Shown here: piece after piece, positions 20,638-28,346 of the stretch | Layout: every line of letters begins with the position of its first letter | Position numbering within the stretch: the first letter of the stretch is position 1 | DNA from: an uncultured Vibrio sp. | GTDB taxonomy: Bacteria; Pseudomonadota; Gammaproteobacteria; Enterobacterales; Vibrionaceae | Assembly: GCF_963675395.1 (NCBI RefSeq) | Contig: NZ_OY776223.1 | Span: 3,129,356-3,193,355 of the forward strand | DNA: 64,000 nt | Direction of reading: 5' to 3' | The notes under the pieces: generated by a model | What the model was told of the DNA's origin: nothing | Seen by the model: the letters and a program-made list of their open reading frames with translations, nothing else | Databases searched by the model: none | Program-made: the position numbers and the translations under genes

Positions 20638-20653
20638 CTGGTTATTTATACAG
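20638..20653 (-). promoter_or_regulatory. LexA box in front of intIA
   Basis: CTGGTTATTTATACAG fits CTG-N10-CAG. It begins 14 bases upstream of the intIA start. SOS control of integron integrases through LexA is established in Vibrio. Confidence 0.85.
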
Positions 20654-20789
20654 TCTGGTTAATTTAGCACCCCACAGTTAATTAACCTGCTTTTCGCCGT
20701 CTAATTGCGCGTATTAGCACTCATATTCATACTTCGTTTCTATATTTTTCATAAAGATAAGTGCTATTATTCAAAAATATTTTTTAAGA

Positions 20790-20845
20790 AATAAGGCGTT
20801 ACCACGCCTGAATGGCTGCAAAAAGCCGTATAGAAAGCGTTATGT
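20790..20845 (+). other. attI site region with first cassette junction
   Basis: The junction GCG-TTATGTG at 20837-20843 joins the leader to cassette 1, with the exchange point between G20839 and T20840. A second GGCGTTA-like core occurs about 40 bases upstream (near 20795), as in two-core attI sites. The AT-rich leader 20654-20790 should hold the integrase and cassette promoters; I could not pick a convincing Pc. Confidence 0.7.
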
Positions 20846-20873
20846 GCCAGTTCTGAAAATGGAGAACTAATCT

Positions 20874-21215
20874 ATGGAAAAGTGGTTGATAGAGGCGAGT
20901 GAAGCGTTGGATGAAGCACTGCATGCTATTTCTTCTGGTGAAATTCCGAAGGAAAATATGTATCAACTAGCATCAATTTTTTACTGTAAACGAAATCATA
21001 TGAACAATGATGCGTTGTTTGAAATGATGAACAACGAAATTGATGAACAAGTTAAAACAGATTGGTTATTCGATTCTAATTCTAAAAAACAGTACAAGTT
21101 TCATTTTGTATCGTCTTATCTGCTTTGTTTTGTAGTCGCAGGTAAAATTGATGAGTTCTTCTACGATCAAATCATGGAATATGTGAATGAAAATTTGGAG
21201 TTATTTCAAGACTAG
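20874..21215 (+). CDS. Cassette 1 hypothetical protein
   Basis: A 113-residue acidic soluble protein beginning MEKWLIEASEALDEALHAIS, mostly helical in appearance, with no signal or membrane segment. GGAGA lies before the ATG. It fills a cassette that starts at 20840. Being first after attI it is the cassette most likely to be expressed from the leader promoter. No family recognised. Confidence 0.8.
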   Translation: MEKWLIEASEALDEALHAISSGEIPKENMYQLASIFYCKRNHMNNDALFEMMNNEIDEQVKTDWLFDSNSKKQYKFHFVSSYLLCFVVAGKIDEFFYDQIMEYVNENLELFQD

Positions 21216-21235
21216 TCCATCGTAAATCAGGCACA

Positions 21236-21355
21236 TAACAAACGCTTTAAGACGGATTCGCAACGCTCGGCGGTTTTAGTTTGATTTGGCTTTTGTGTTT
21301 ACGGTGCAATAATTGAGTGTTGTGGTAGCGTTGCTCACCACTTAAGCGGGCGTTA
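21236..21355 (+). repeat. attC of cassette 1
   Basis: VPR-type attC, TAACAAACGC to GGGCGTTA, about 120 bp. The ten bases GGCACATAAC at its start (with four bases of cassette) mirror GTTATGTGCC at the cassette's own beginning. Confidence 0.95.
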
Positions 21356-21379
21356 TAACTCAGGAGGATCGAGATAGAA

Positions 21380-21898
21380 ATGGACATACCTTGGACTATC
21401 GCTACAGCGGTAATTAGTGCTGCTTCAGCTCTTTTGGGTGTGCACCTCTCCAATCGAGCACAGGAACAGCGGCTAAAAATACAATTTGAAAATGAAGCTT
21501 TAGCAAAAAGCATTGAGCTCAAAAAATCAAAGCTTGAAGAAATGTTTATCCTTTTTCAAAAATGGGAAATGGACATTTCCTGTTTATATTTAAGACTAAT
21601 TCCTGCATTCAAAGGGGAGTATTCAGCAATTGAAGCCCGCAATACTTCTTCTGAAAATGCGCTACAGGAAAAAGGTGACTATCAAAGGTTTCAGGCAATA
21701 CTAAACTTGTATTTCCCTGAGCATAATGATGCATTTCAACAGGTGATGACAAGACGCGCTCAAGTTCTAAAATTTTGTAACGGGGCAGTAGATGCTCGGC
21801 CAGAAAACTTGCCTCAATTTTATGAAGCTCAAGAGGCTTTCGAATCTGAGGCTGCAAGCTTTAGAGGAATCTTGGCGCATACAATCAATGAGTTATAA
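21380..21898 (+). CDS. Cassette 2 membrane-anchored coiled-coil protein
   Basis: A 172-residue protein. One N-terminal hydrophobic segment (TIATAVISAASALLGVHL, about residues 6-23) is followed by a charged helical region (RAQEQRLKIQFENEALAKSI) likely to form a coiled coil, then a soluble domain. This shape is common in integron cassettes. Its TAA stop overlaps the TAAC that opens the attC. Function unknown. Confidence 0.8.
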   Translation: MDIPWTIATAVISAASALLGVHLSNRAQEQRLKIQFENEALAKSIELKKSKLEEMFILFQKWEMDISCLYLRLIPAFKGEYSAIEARNTSSENALQEKGDYQRFQAILNLYFPEHNDAFQQVMTRRAQVLKFCNGAVDARPENLPQFYEAQEAFESEAASFRGILAHTINEL

Positions 21899-22014
21899 CA
21901 AACTGTTCAAGAGGGATTCACAACGCGTGGCATTTTCACTATGCGTTGGTTTAAGTGTTTAAGGTGGTATGCGGCGGCACCGGTATTGCGTTGCTCACCC
22001 CTTAACAGGGCGTT
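21896..22014 (+). repeat. attC of cassette 2 (second attC subtype)
   Basis: About 119 bp, TAACAAACTG to GGGCGTTA. The middle (GCGTGGCATTTTCACTATGC and a GC-richer right arm) differs from most of the array and is shared with the attC at 27219. Confidence 0.95.
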
Positions 22015-22033
22015 ATGTACATTCGAGGAAATT

Positions 22034-22324
22034 ATGAGAGTAAGTGCGTTAAATTATAAATACAAAGCTCTAAGCCATGTCGGAAGTTCAATGTTTCAGT
22101 TGATCTTTGCTGTTCTACTTATGGTGTTGTTAACGTTGCCCCAAGGACTGAACTCTGGTGAGGTTACATTGGATAAAGCCGTTTATTACTATAAAGAGTT
22201 TACGTTGCACTGGGGTATAGAATTAGTGTTGGCTTTACTCGCTACTAGTATGAGTTTTATTCATATTAAATTAGCTTTCACCTGTTGGAAACTTCATCGT
22301 CTAGAGAGTCAGTTAGCAGATTAG
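22034..22324 (+). CDS. Cassette 3 small membrane protein
   Basis: A 96-residue protein from the ATG at 22034, chosen because GAGGAA lies before it and the longer frame runs back into the attC. Two hydrophobic segments (about residues 18-38 and 58-80: MFQLIFAVLLMVLL and LVLALLATSMSFIHI) predict a two-helix membrane protein with a charged C terminus. Function unknown. Confidence 0.75.
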   Translation: MRVSALNYKYKALSHVGSSMFQLIFAVLLMVLLTLPQGLNSGEVTLDKAVYYYKEFTLHWGIELVLALLATSMSFIHIKLAFTCWKLHRLESQLAD

Positions 22325-22336
22325 GCAAAATGTACA

Positions 22337-22457
22337 TAACAAAGCATTCAAGAGGGATTCACAACGCTTGGCAGTTTTGGTTTGAATCAACTTAAGTGTT
22401 TACGGAACAATGATTTAGGTTAGGTGGTGGCGTTGTTCACCCCTTAATGCGGCGTTA
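22337..22457 (+). repeat. attC of cassette 3
   Basis: About 121 bp, TAACAAAGCA to GCGGCGTTA. Confidence 0.95.
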
Positions 22458-22476
22458 TACGTTCTAAGGAGGAACG

Positions 22477-22863
22477 GTGGTAGTAATATATGGAATCAAA
22501 GAGTATTTGAACCCGATCAAGGCTCAATTATCTGATGTAATTCAAGCCTCTATGACACAAGTGTTGAGTCTGCCCGAAAGCAAGCGCGCTCACAGAATTG
22601 TTCCACTCGATCAGTCTGACTTCTATTATCCAGAAGGTCGTACGGATGCTTATACAGTCATCGAAATCAATATGATGGAAGGGCGTAAAGCTGAAACTAA
22701 AAAAGCTCTTATAAAGGCACTTTTTGCCAATATCGAATCTAGCTTGGGTATTTCTCCTGTAGACATCGAAATCACGATCAAGGAGCAACCACCACACTGC
22801 TGGGGTTTTCGTGGCATGACTGGAGATGACGTTAAAGACCTGACATATAAGGTAAATGTCTAG
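22477..22863 (+). CDS. Cassette 4 tautomerase-superfamily protein
   Basis: A 128-residue protein started by GTG behind a strong TAAGGAGG. The C-terminal half (VIEINMMEGRKAETKKALIK, then SSLGISPVDIEI and PPHCWGFRGM) matches the tautomerase/MIF superfamily of the two-repeat kind. These enzymes normally use the amino-terminal proline after Met. Here the chain begins Met-Val-Val-Ile-Tyr, so the usual catalytic Pro is missing. Either the activity differs or the start lies elsewhere; no in-frame proline start is visible. Confidence 0.8.
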   Translation: MVVIYGIKEYLNPIKAQLSDVIQASMTQVLSLPESKRAHRIVPLDQSDFYYPEGRTDAYTVIEINMMEGRKAETKKALIKALFANIESSLGISPVDIEITIKEQPPHCWGFRGMTGDDVKDLTYKVNV

Positions 22864-22889
22864 CTGTGGATATGGTGGAAACAAACGTA

Positions 22890-23010
22890 TAACAAAGCGT
22901 TTAAGGCAGATTCGCAACGCTTGGCAGTTTTGGTTTGAATCCGCTTTAGTGTTTACGGCACAATGTTTTATGTTAGGTGGTAGCGTTGCTCACTACTTAA
23001 CGCGGCGTTA
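22890..23010 (+). repeat. attC of cassette 4
   Basis: About 121 bp, TAACAAAGCG to GCGGCGTTA. Confidence 0.95.
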
Positions 23011-23030
23011 TGAGCCATAAGGACAATTCG

Positions 23031-23450
23031 ATGAAAGTTGATAAAGAATATTTGAAACAATTATTGGAAGCTTTTGAAAGCGCCGAAAGACCAACTACCA
23101 ATATTCGTGAGCTTGAAGCTAAAGGCTTTCACTATGATGATGATAAATTTGTGTTTCATACCGACATATTAGTTGATAAGGGATACATCGAGTCATTCGC
23201 TCAGAATACTCGAGGTGTAGGTTATACGATGATGGGTAATGGTCAAAGAGGTTGGTCAGTTGTTCCAATTCGTCTTACTGCATTTGGCCATGATTTTATT
23301 GAATCTCTAAATGAACCAAATGTTTGGGCGGAAATTCAAGCTAATTTTAAAGAATCAAGCTTAGACACAATCTCATCTGTCGCAAAAGACCTAGCTAAAG
23401 GTTACGCAAAGCAAAAGGTCAAAGCATTACTAGAGGCTGCTGGCTCATAA
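23031..23450 (+). CDS. Cassette 5 DUF2513-like protein
   Basis: A 139-residue protein from the ATG at 23031 (AAGGA eight bases upstream). An upstream in-frame ATG at 23010 lies inside the attC core and lacks a ribosome-binding site. The pattern (short N-terminal helices, ILVDKGYIES, PIRLTAFGHDFIESLNEPNVW) resembles DUF2513, a winged-helix-like family found in mobile elements. The C terminus (KDLAKGYAKQKVKALLEA) is a helix. The role is unknown. Confidence 0.75.
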   Translation: MKVDKEYLKQLLEAFESAERPTTNIRELEAKGFHYDDDKFVFHTDILVDKGYIESFAQNTRGVGYTMMGNGQRGWSVVPIRLTAFGHDFIESLNEPNVWAEIQANFKESSLDTISSVAKDLAKGYAKQKVKALLEAAGS

Positions 23451-23567
23451 CAAACGCTTTAAGACGGATTCGCAACGCTTGGCGGTTTTGGTTTGATTTG
23501 GCTTTTGCGTTTACGACGCAATAATTAAGTTTCGTGGTAGCGTTGCTCACCACTTAAGCGGGCGTTA
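23448..23567 (+). repeat. attC of cassette 5
   Basis: About 120 bp, TAACAAACGC to GGGCGTTA; overlaps the preceding stop codon. Confidence 0.95.
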
Positions 23568-23585
23568 TAAGCTTTCAGGATACTG

Positions 23586-24038
23586 TTGAATTTGGGGATA
23601 AAAGTGTTTGAAGTTCGTGAAGCCATAGATGAAGACTACGAGTTCCTATTTGAGCTAAAGAAGACTGCCGAATACGAACCAATAAAAGCCGTTTTTGGTT
23701 GGGACGAAAACGTACAAAAAGAAATTCATCGCAATGAGTGGAATGAAGCAAAACCAACCATAATAGAAATTGATGGGGATCCTGTTGGTAGTTACCTAGT
23801 GCAGGCCCATCCTGAGCACTTGTATTTTGGTCGCTTTTTCTTGTTACCACACTGCCAAGGTAAAGGTATTGGTAGCCAGGTTTTGAAAACTGTAATTCAA
23901 CTTGCTAATGAAAAATCACTGCCAATTCAGCTTTGTTATTTGCAAGGTAATCGAGTAGGGCAACTATATAAAAGGCTTGGTTTTGAGGTAACAAGGCAAG
24001 ATGAACAGTTCGTGCATATGCTCAAACCACGCTTATAA
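23586..24038 (+). CDS. Cassette 6 GNAT acetyltransferase
   Basis: A GNAT protein of up to 150 residues. The acetyl-CoA binding motif is LPHCQGKGIGSQVLKT near residues 86-101, and GQLYKRLGFEV is the typical C-terminal motif. The start is uncertain: TTG at 23586 follows AGGA by five bases and GTG at 23604 follows GGGGA by five bases. The substrate is unknown; cassette GNATs sometimes confer antibiotic resistance, but no resistance subfamily is recognised here. Confidence 0.85.
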   Translation: MNLGIKVFEVREAIDEDYEFLFELKKTAEYEPIKAVFGWDENVQKEIHRNEWNEAKPTIIEIDGDPVGSYLVQAHPEHLYFGRFFLLPHCQGKGIGSQVLKTVIQLANEKSLPIQLCYLQGNRVGQLYKRLGFEVTRQDEQFVHMLKPRL

Positions 24039-24157
24039 CAAAGCGTTTAAGACGGATTCACAACGCTTGGCATTTTTAGTTTGAATTAGCTTAAGTGTTT
24101 ACGGCACAATGGTTTAGGTTCTGTGGTCTGCGTTGCTCACCACTTAACGCGGCGTTA
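24036..24157 (+). repeat. attC of cassette 6
   Basis: About 122 bp, TAACAAAGCG to GCGGCGTTA. Confidence 0.95.
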
Positions 24158-24523
24158 GTTGCCAACGAGAACAGCGTAGCTAAATCAGAATTTTTAGGGC
24201 TAATGTCCGTGTGTTTTTGGCTAGGTTTTCGTACTTCAACTTTTAGTTATTTGGGTTTGCGAAAATCGAGCTTTGGTTTCTTGTGTGGTTTGGTTTTTCT
24301 GTTTCAGAAGGCGATTCACTCGTTGAGAGTAAGCTCTGTGATATTGTCATTTTCAAATGAGCTTTTTGGTGTTGTTAGGCTGTATTCTACGGCGCTGTTT
24401 GTTCCAAGTGGTTTCAGTGACAGGTGCTTTGAAACTGCGCCTGATTTGAGTTTTTCAACACACACTAAGACAGTGTTGGCAAAGCGGCAATCAACTTCAA
24501 GTCAAAGCTTTAGACTTGGCAAC
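24155..24523 (+). other. Cassette 7, doubtful coding (weak DUF645-like ORF)
   Basis: The cassette is about 370 bases. An open frame runs through it to 24526 but opens inside the previous attC; within the cassette the first ATG is at about 24203 (MSVCFWLGFRTSTFSYLGLR) without a clear ribosome-binding site. The predicted product is Ser/Phe-rich, like the DUF645-type ORFs often called in Vibrio cassettes. A roughly 80 percent identical cassette at 27336 has this frame broken by stops, so the conserved element may be DNA or RNA rather than protein. Confidence 0.5.
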
Positions 24524-24644
24524 TAACAAAGCATTCAAGAGGGATTCACAACGCTTGGCAGTTTTGGTTTGAATCAGCTTTAGTGTTTACGGCACAATGG
24601 TTTAGGCTTGGTGGTGGCGTTGTTCACCCCTTAATGCGGCGTTA
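24524..24644 (+). repeat. attC of cassette 7
   Basis: About 121 bp, TAACAAAGCA to GCGGCGTTA. Confidence 0.95.
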
Positions 24645-24660
24645 TGCAAATGGAGTCAAA

Positions 24661-25083
24661 ATGAAAATATTTGAAGCCGATAACTCTATGAAAGAAGCTA
24701 TCGCTCAATTCTACAAAGCTCAGGGTTATCATAGTGCTTGGTCTGATACTGAAAGAGCGTTTATATGCCTTAACGACGGTGAGATTATCGGCTCCGTGAA
24801 AGTTGAACTCATTAATGGCGTTACAATACTCAGAGGTATGTACATTGCCAGTGACTTTCAAGGTCAAGGTCTGGGGCTCAAATTTCTCAAGTATATTGAG
24901 CCTGTATTAAACTCATGCACAGCCTATTGTATGCCTCTTGCTCATGTAACAGATTTCTACAAGCATATCGGTTTCAAGGAAGTTGAAGAAAGTCAGTATC
25001 CTCAGTTTCTACAACAACGTTGTGAAAAGTATCGTGAAATGGGATATTCAATAACTACAATGCGCCGTGAAAAATTTGCATAA
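24661..25083 (+). CDS. Cassette 8 GNAT acetyltransferase
   Basis: A 140-residue GNAT protein from the ATG at 24661 (GGAG five bases upstream; the longer frame comes from the attC). The acetyl-CoA loop is ASDFQGQGLGLKFLKYIE near residues 62-79, and VTDFYKHIGFKEV is the C-terminal motif. Its stop overlaps the attC opening. The substrate is unknown. Confidence 0.85.
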   Translation: MKIFEADNSMKEAIAQFYKAQGYHSAWSDTERAFICLNDGEIIGSVKVELINGVTILRGMYIASDFQGQGLGLKFLKYIEPVLNSCTAYCMPLAHVTDFYKHIGFKEVEESQYPQFLQQRCEKYREMGYSITTMRREKFA

Positions 25084-25202
25084 CAAAGCATTTAAGACGG
25101 ATTCCCAACGCTCGGCATTTTCAGTTTGCTTAGGCTTTAGTGTTTACGGCACAATGCTTTAAGTTCAGTGGTTTGCGTTGCTCACCGCTTAATGCGGCGT
25201 TA
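25081..25202 (+). repeat. attC of cassette 8
   Basis: About 122 bp, TAACAAAGCA to GCGGCGTTA. Confidence 0.95.
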
Positions 25203-25244
25203 GCACTCATTAATAAACATCTCATTTTCTTTTTTGGAGTAAAA

Positions 25245-26117
25245 ATGGAAAGAGGTATCGTAACCCCAGCTCAAGAAATCTTGAGTAACGGAGATTCACT
25301 ATCAATTAACGGTGGCTTACCTCCCGAAAAACTACGTTATATGGCTTTGTACTGGGATAAGATAGTTATAACCGACAGTAATATTTTTGGTACGGGAGTT
25401 TCCGGCGATGGTCTTTTACTAGAGCAGGCAAAAGTGTTACGAAAAGAGACTGCAAGAATGTCATTGAATGGGACATTCAATGGCAGTGGTTTGGCGAAGA
25501 TGCATTTTGATGGACTGAGCCAAGTTGCAACTCAATTAACCCAAGAAAATCCCGGGCAATGGGCTATACATCAATCTGGTGACCAGCTCGTAATTCCGAA
25601 AGGCTTGTCTAAGGATTTAGTTACCGCTGATTTTGAACTATCAAAGTGTTTACCTGTACCGTTACCAGACTATCCCATAGATAAACTAATCGCATTTAAG
25701 TCGCAACGAGATAATGAGCTACAAGGTTTGCGTCAAACCCTCGATGAGTTATATCTTGAAATATCAAAATCCCAAGATATCCCTCGTTCAAAAATCGTAC
25801 AAATAACTCGCCTAGAGAATGCAATAAAAGATTTAGATAAAGTAGCTAAGGAAAGTTGGGGGACTCGTTTGTTGGCGAGTCGCAAGGTTGCATTAGACAT
25901 TAACCTTGGAACAATTGGACAAGGTGTAGTGTCCGGTGGGTTAGTTGGTAGCAACTTTAACAGCCCATTGTTAGGTGTTATTGCCGGAGCTGGTCATTCG
26001 TTACTTGCTAGCATGAAGTTTGAAGTCAGCTCTTCTTCTCAGCTAGCTAGTTCTGTTGGAAGTCAACTTGACCTTTCGTACCTGACGTCTCTAAAAAACG
26101 AAGATATTGTGCGCTAA
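25245..26117 (+). CDS. Cassette 9 hypothetical protein
   Basis: A 290-residue protein from the ATG at 25245 behind TTGGAG; the longer frame begins in the attC. It starts MERGIVTPAQEILSNGDSLS, has a charged helical centre (residues 140-190) and a Gly-rich, mildly hydrophobic C-terminal stretch (GQGVVSGGLVGSNFNSPLLG). The family is not recognised. The stop is only 13 bases before the IS30 end, and no attC follows directly, so the natural end of this cassette is lost. Confidence 0.75.
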   Translation: MERGIVTPAQEILSNGDSLSINGGLPPEKLRYMALYWDKIVITDSNIFGTGVSGDGLLLEQAKVLRKETARMSLNGTFNGSGLAKMHFDGLSQVATQLTQENPGQWAIHQSGDQLVIPKGLSKDLVTADFELSKCLPVPLPDYPIDKLIAFKSQRDNELQGLRQTLDELYLEISKSQDIPRSKIVQITRLENAIKDLDKVAKESWGTRLLASRKVALDINLGTIGQGVVSGGLVGSNFNSPLLGVIAGAGHSLLASMKFEVSSSSQLASSVGSQLDLSYLTSLKNEDIVR

Positions 26118-26129
26118 TGAGGCTTAGTA

Positions 26130-27206
26130 TCAAGTTTGAAGTGCGACACTTTCTACAGATGCGCATGAATATACTCCGTTGGTGTCCTATACCCAAGTCT
26201 TTTGCGTGGGCGCGTGTTTAGTTTGTCCGCAATTTCATTGCAGAGCTTCTGTGTCACGTGTGACATGGAAGTTCGTTTTGGTAAGTATTGTCGTATCAAG
26301 CCATTGGTGTTTTCATTAGTGCCTCGTTCCCATGAATGGTATGGATTTGCAAAGTAAAACAAACAGTTATGATGTTTTTCTAGTTGTGCATAACCATGAA
26401 ATTCAGTGCCGTTATCCGCAGTTATCGTCTTAAAAGGTAAGTCAGAGCGGGTCATGATTTTGCTCATTCTTACGTTGAGCGACCCGCTTGTTCTATCGTC
26501 CATTTGCCCAATAAAAGTGTAGCCAGTCATTCTGTCGACTAAAGTCACGATACAGTGCTTGGTTCCGCGGCCAACGACGGTATCAATTTCCCAATGACCA
26601 GGCTCTTTTCTGTGCTCAGCTTTTGCAGGTCTTTCGGTGATATGACGCTTTGCCGCCAGCCGTCCTCGGCTGTCTTTTGAGTTATACCTTTTACGCCTTT
26701 TCTTAGTGGACTGGCGTAGGTGTTTCCACAGTGTTCCACCGAGAGTTTTGTCGTTCCAGATGTGCTGATAAATGAGCTCATGACTCATTGTCGGATAGCC
26801 TCTCATCCTTAAGTATCCGACGATTTGGTCAGGGCTCCAATCCAGTCGTAGCAAGGCTTCAGGCAACTTGAAGTCGATTTTGCTGTAGCGCTTATTTCGC
26901 CGTGAGCGGCTCAGCCGGTTGCGCGCCATTTGCTGTGCCCGTTCTGGTTGATAAGAGTACCTATCGAAGAACTTGTTGTAACGGCAATTACGTTCAACTT
27001 CTCGATAGATAGTGGCTTTGTGACGCCCCAGTTGTTTAGCTATTTTAACGGTACTAATTCCTTGCTTTCTGAGAGCAGAAATCATATACCTTTCGTTCTC
27101 AGTGAGGTGCGTGTATTTCATGTTTTTTACTTCTTGGCGGGAGCAAAGTTCATGATTATCGCACCTTACTGTTTTTATGTTCAGAGGTGTCGCACTTCGT
27201 ACTTGA
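26130..27206 (-). mobile_element. IS30-family insertion sequence
   Basis: About 1,077 bp bounded by imperfect inverted repeats: TCAAGTTTGAAGTGCGACAC at 26130 and, on the other strand, TCAAGTACGAAGTGCGACAC at 27206. One transposase gene is inside. No short target duplication is evident, and the cassette sequences on each side do not belong together, suggesting a deletion next to the element. Confidence 0.88.
26153..27121 (-). CDS. IS30-family transposase
   Basis: A 322-residue DDE transposase. The N-terminal helix-turn-helix is LTENERYMISALRKQGIST with IAKQLGRHKATIYREV. Catalytic residues are in HWEIDTVVG, ITADNGTEFHG and the Glu of NTNGLIRQYLPK with the preceding SWERGTNEN. The length is standard for IS30 and the frame is intact, so the element may still be active. 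Confidence 0.95.
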   Translation of the reverse strand: MKYTHLTENERYMISALRKQGISTVKIAKQLGRHKATIYREVERNCRYNKFFDRYSYQPERAQQMARNRLSRSRRNKRYSKIDFKLPEALLRLDWSPDQIVGYLRMRGYPTMSHELIYQHIWNDKTLGGTLWKHLRQSTKKRRKRYNSKDSRGRLAAKRHITERPAKAEHRKEPGHWEIDTVVGRGTKHCIVTLVDRMTGYTFIGQMDDRTSGSLNVRMSKIMTRSDLPFKTITADNGTEFHGYAQLEKHHNCLFYFANPYHSWERGTNENTNGLIRQYLPKRTSMSHVTQKLCNEIADKLNTRPRKRLGYRTPTEYIHAHL

Positions 27207-27218
27207 ATCCAAGTCGCC

Positions 27219-27338
27219 TAACAAACAATTCAAGAGGGATTCGTAACGCGTGGCATTTTTACTATGCGTTAATTTTAGTGATTAAGGTGGTTTGCGTTGG
27301 CATCGGTGTTGCGTTACTCACCCCTTAATTGGGCGTTA
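27219..27338 (+). repeat. attC right of IS30 (second subtype)
   Basis: About 120 bp, TAACAAACAA to GGGCGTTA. Its leading bases GTCGCCTAAC do not match the start of cassette 9 (GTTAGCACTC), so it probably came from a different, now deleted cassette. Confidence 0.9.
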
Positions 27339-27702
27339 GTTGCCAAAGAGAAAAACGCAGCTAAAGCAGAATGTTTAGGGTCAATGTTCGAGTTTTTTTG
27401 GTTAGATTTTCGTATTTCAATTTCTAGTTATTTTGGTTTGTGAAAATCGTGCTTTGGTTTCTTGTGCGGTTTGTTTTTTGTTTCAGAAGCCGATTGACTT
27501 GTTGAAAGTCAGCTCTGTAACACTGTCAGTCTAAAAGAGTTTTTTGGTGTTGTTAGTCAGCTTGCTACGGTGTGGTATATTCCAAGTGGTTCCAGTGACA
27601 GGCTCTTTGAAACTACGCCTGATTTGAGTCTTTCGAAGCACATAAAGCCAGTGTTGGCAAAGCGGCAATAGACTTCAAATCAACACGTTAGGTTTGGCAA
27701 CT
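27336..27702 (+). other. Cassette 10, non-coding relative of cassette 7
   Basis: About 367 bases with no plausible gene on either strand. It aligns along its whole length with cassette 7 (about 80 percent by eye), but frame breaks and stops destroy the corresponding ORF. It begins GTTAGTTGCCAAA and ends TTTGGCAACTAAC, a 12-base terminal inverted repeat. Confidence 0.7.
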
Positions 27703-27822
27703 AACAAAGCATTCAAGAGGGATTCACAACGCTCGGCAGTTTTGGTTTGAATTAGCTTTAGTGTTTACGGCACAATGGTTTAGTTTGGGTGGTAGCGTTG
27801 TTCACCCCTTAATGCGGCGTTA
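27703..27822 (+). repeat. attC of cassette 10
   Basis: About 120 bp, TAACAAAGCA to GCGGCGTTA. Confidence 0.95.
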
Positions 27823-27848
27823 ACTGGATTGATGACGAGGTAAGTCCG

Positions 27849-28346
27849 ATGAAAAGAATTGCGGTCATTGGTTCCGGCGGTTCGGGTAAATCCACATTTT
27901 CGGCACTATTAGGTAAAAAGTTGAATTTGCCTGTTCATCATCTCGATCAGCTGTATTGGAAACCAAATTGGGTTAAAACTCCAAAAGATGATTGGCTCAA
28001 AATTCAAAAAAGTCTTTGTGAAAGCAAGTGTTGGATTATCGATGGTAATTACCAGAGCACCCTTGATATAAGGTTTGAAGCTTGTGACACAGTAATATTC
28101 TTAGATGTAAACCGATATACCTGTATCTATCGAGCACTAAAGAGAACATTATTAAGTAGTAAGCGTCCAGATTTACCTGAAGGTTGCGATGAAAGGTTTG
28201 ATATCGAGTTCATCAAATTTTTATGGGACTATCCCAAAAATTCGAAACCCGTAATAATGGACAAACTCAATACACTTACAAGCAATAAGCGTGTAATTAT
28301 CGCAAAATCGGTAGAGCAAGCACTCCACCTTTGCAAATCCAGTTAA
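27849..28346 (+). CDS. Cassette 11 P-loop kinase-like protein (FlaR/AdK-like)
   Basis: A 165-residue P-loop protein with Walker A GSGGSGKST at residues 8-16 and HHLDQLYWKPNW plus WIIDGNYQST, the pattern of the adenylate-kinase-like proteins often labelled DNA topology modulation protein FlaR. Such proteins are probably small nucleotide or sugar kinases; the substrate is unknown. GAGG precedes the ATG. The TAA stop opens the truncated final attC. Confidence 0.82.
   Translation: MKRIAVIGSGGSGKSTFSALLGKKLNLPVHHLDQLYWKPNWVKTPKDDWLKIQKSLCESKCWIIDGNYQSTLDIRFEACDTVIFLDVNRYTCIYRALKRTLLSSKRPDLPEGCDERFDIEFIKFLWDYPKNSKPVIMDKLNTLTSNKRVIIAKSVEQALHLCKSS

Noticed and set aside
21941..25140. Long frames that begin inside attC sites (for example from 21941, 24095, 24583, 25140)
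   Set aside because: Their first parts translate the repeat itself. Starts inside the cassettes with ribosome-binding sites were used instead.
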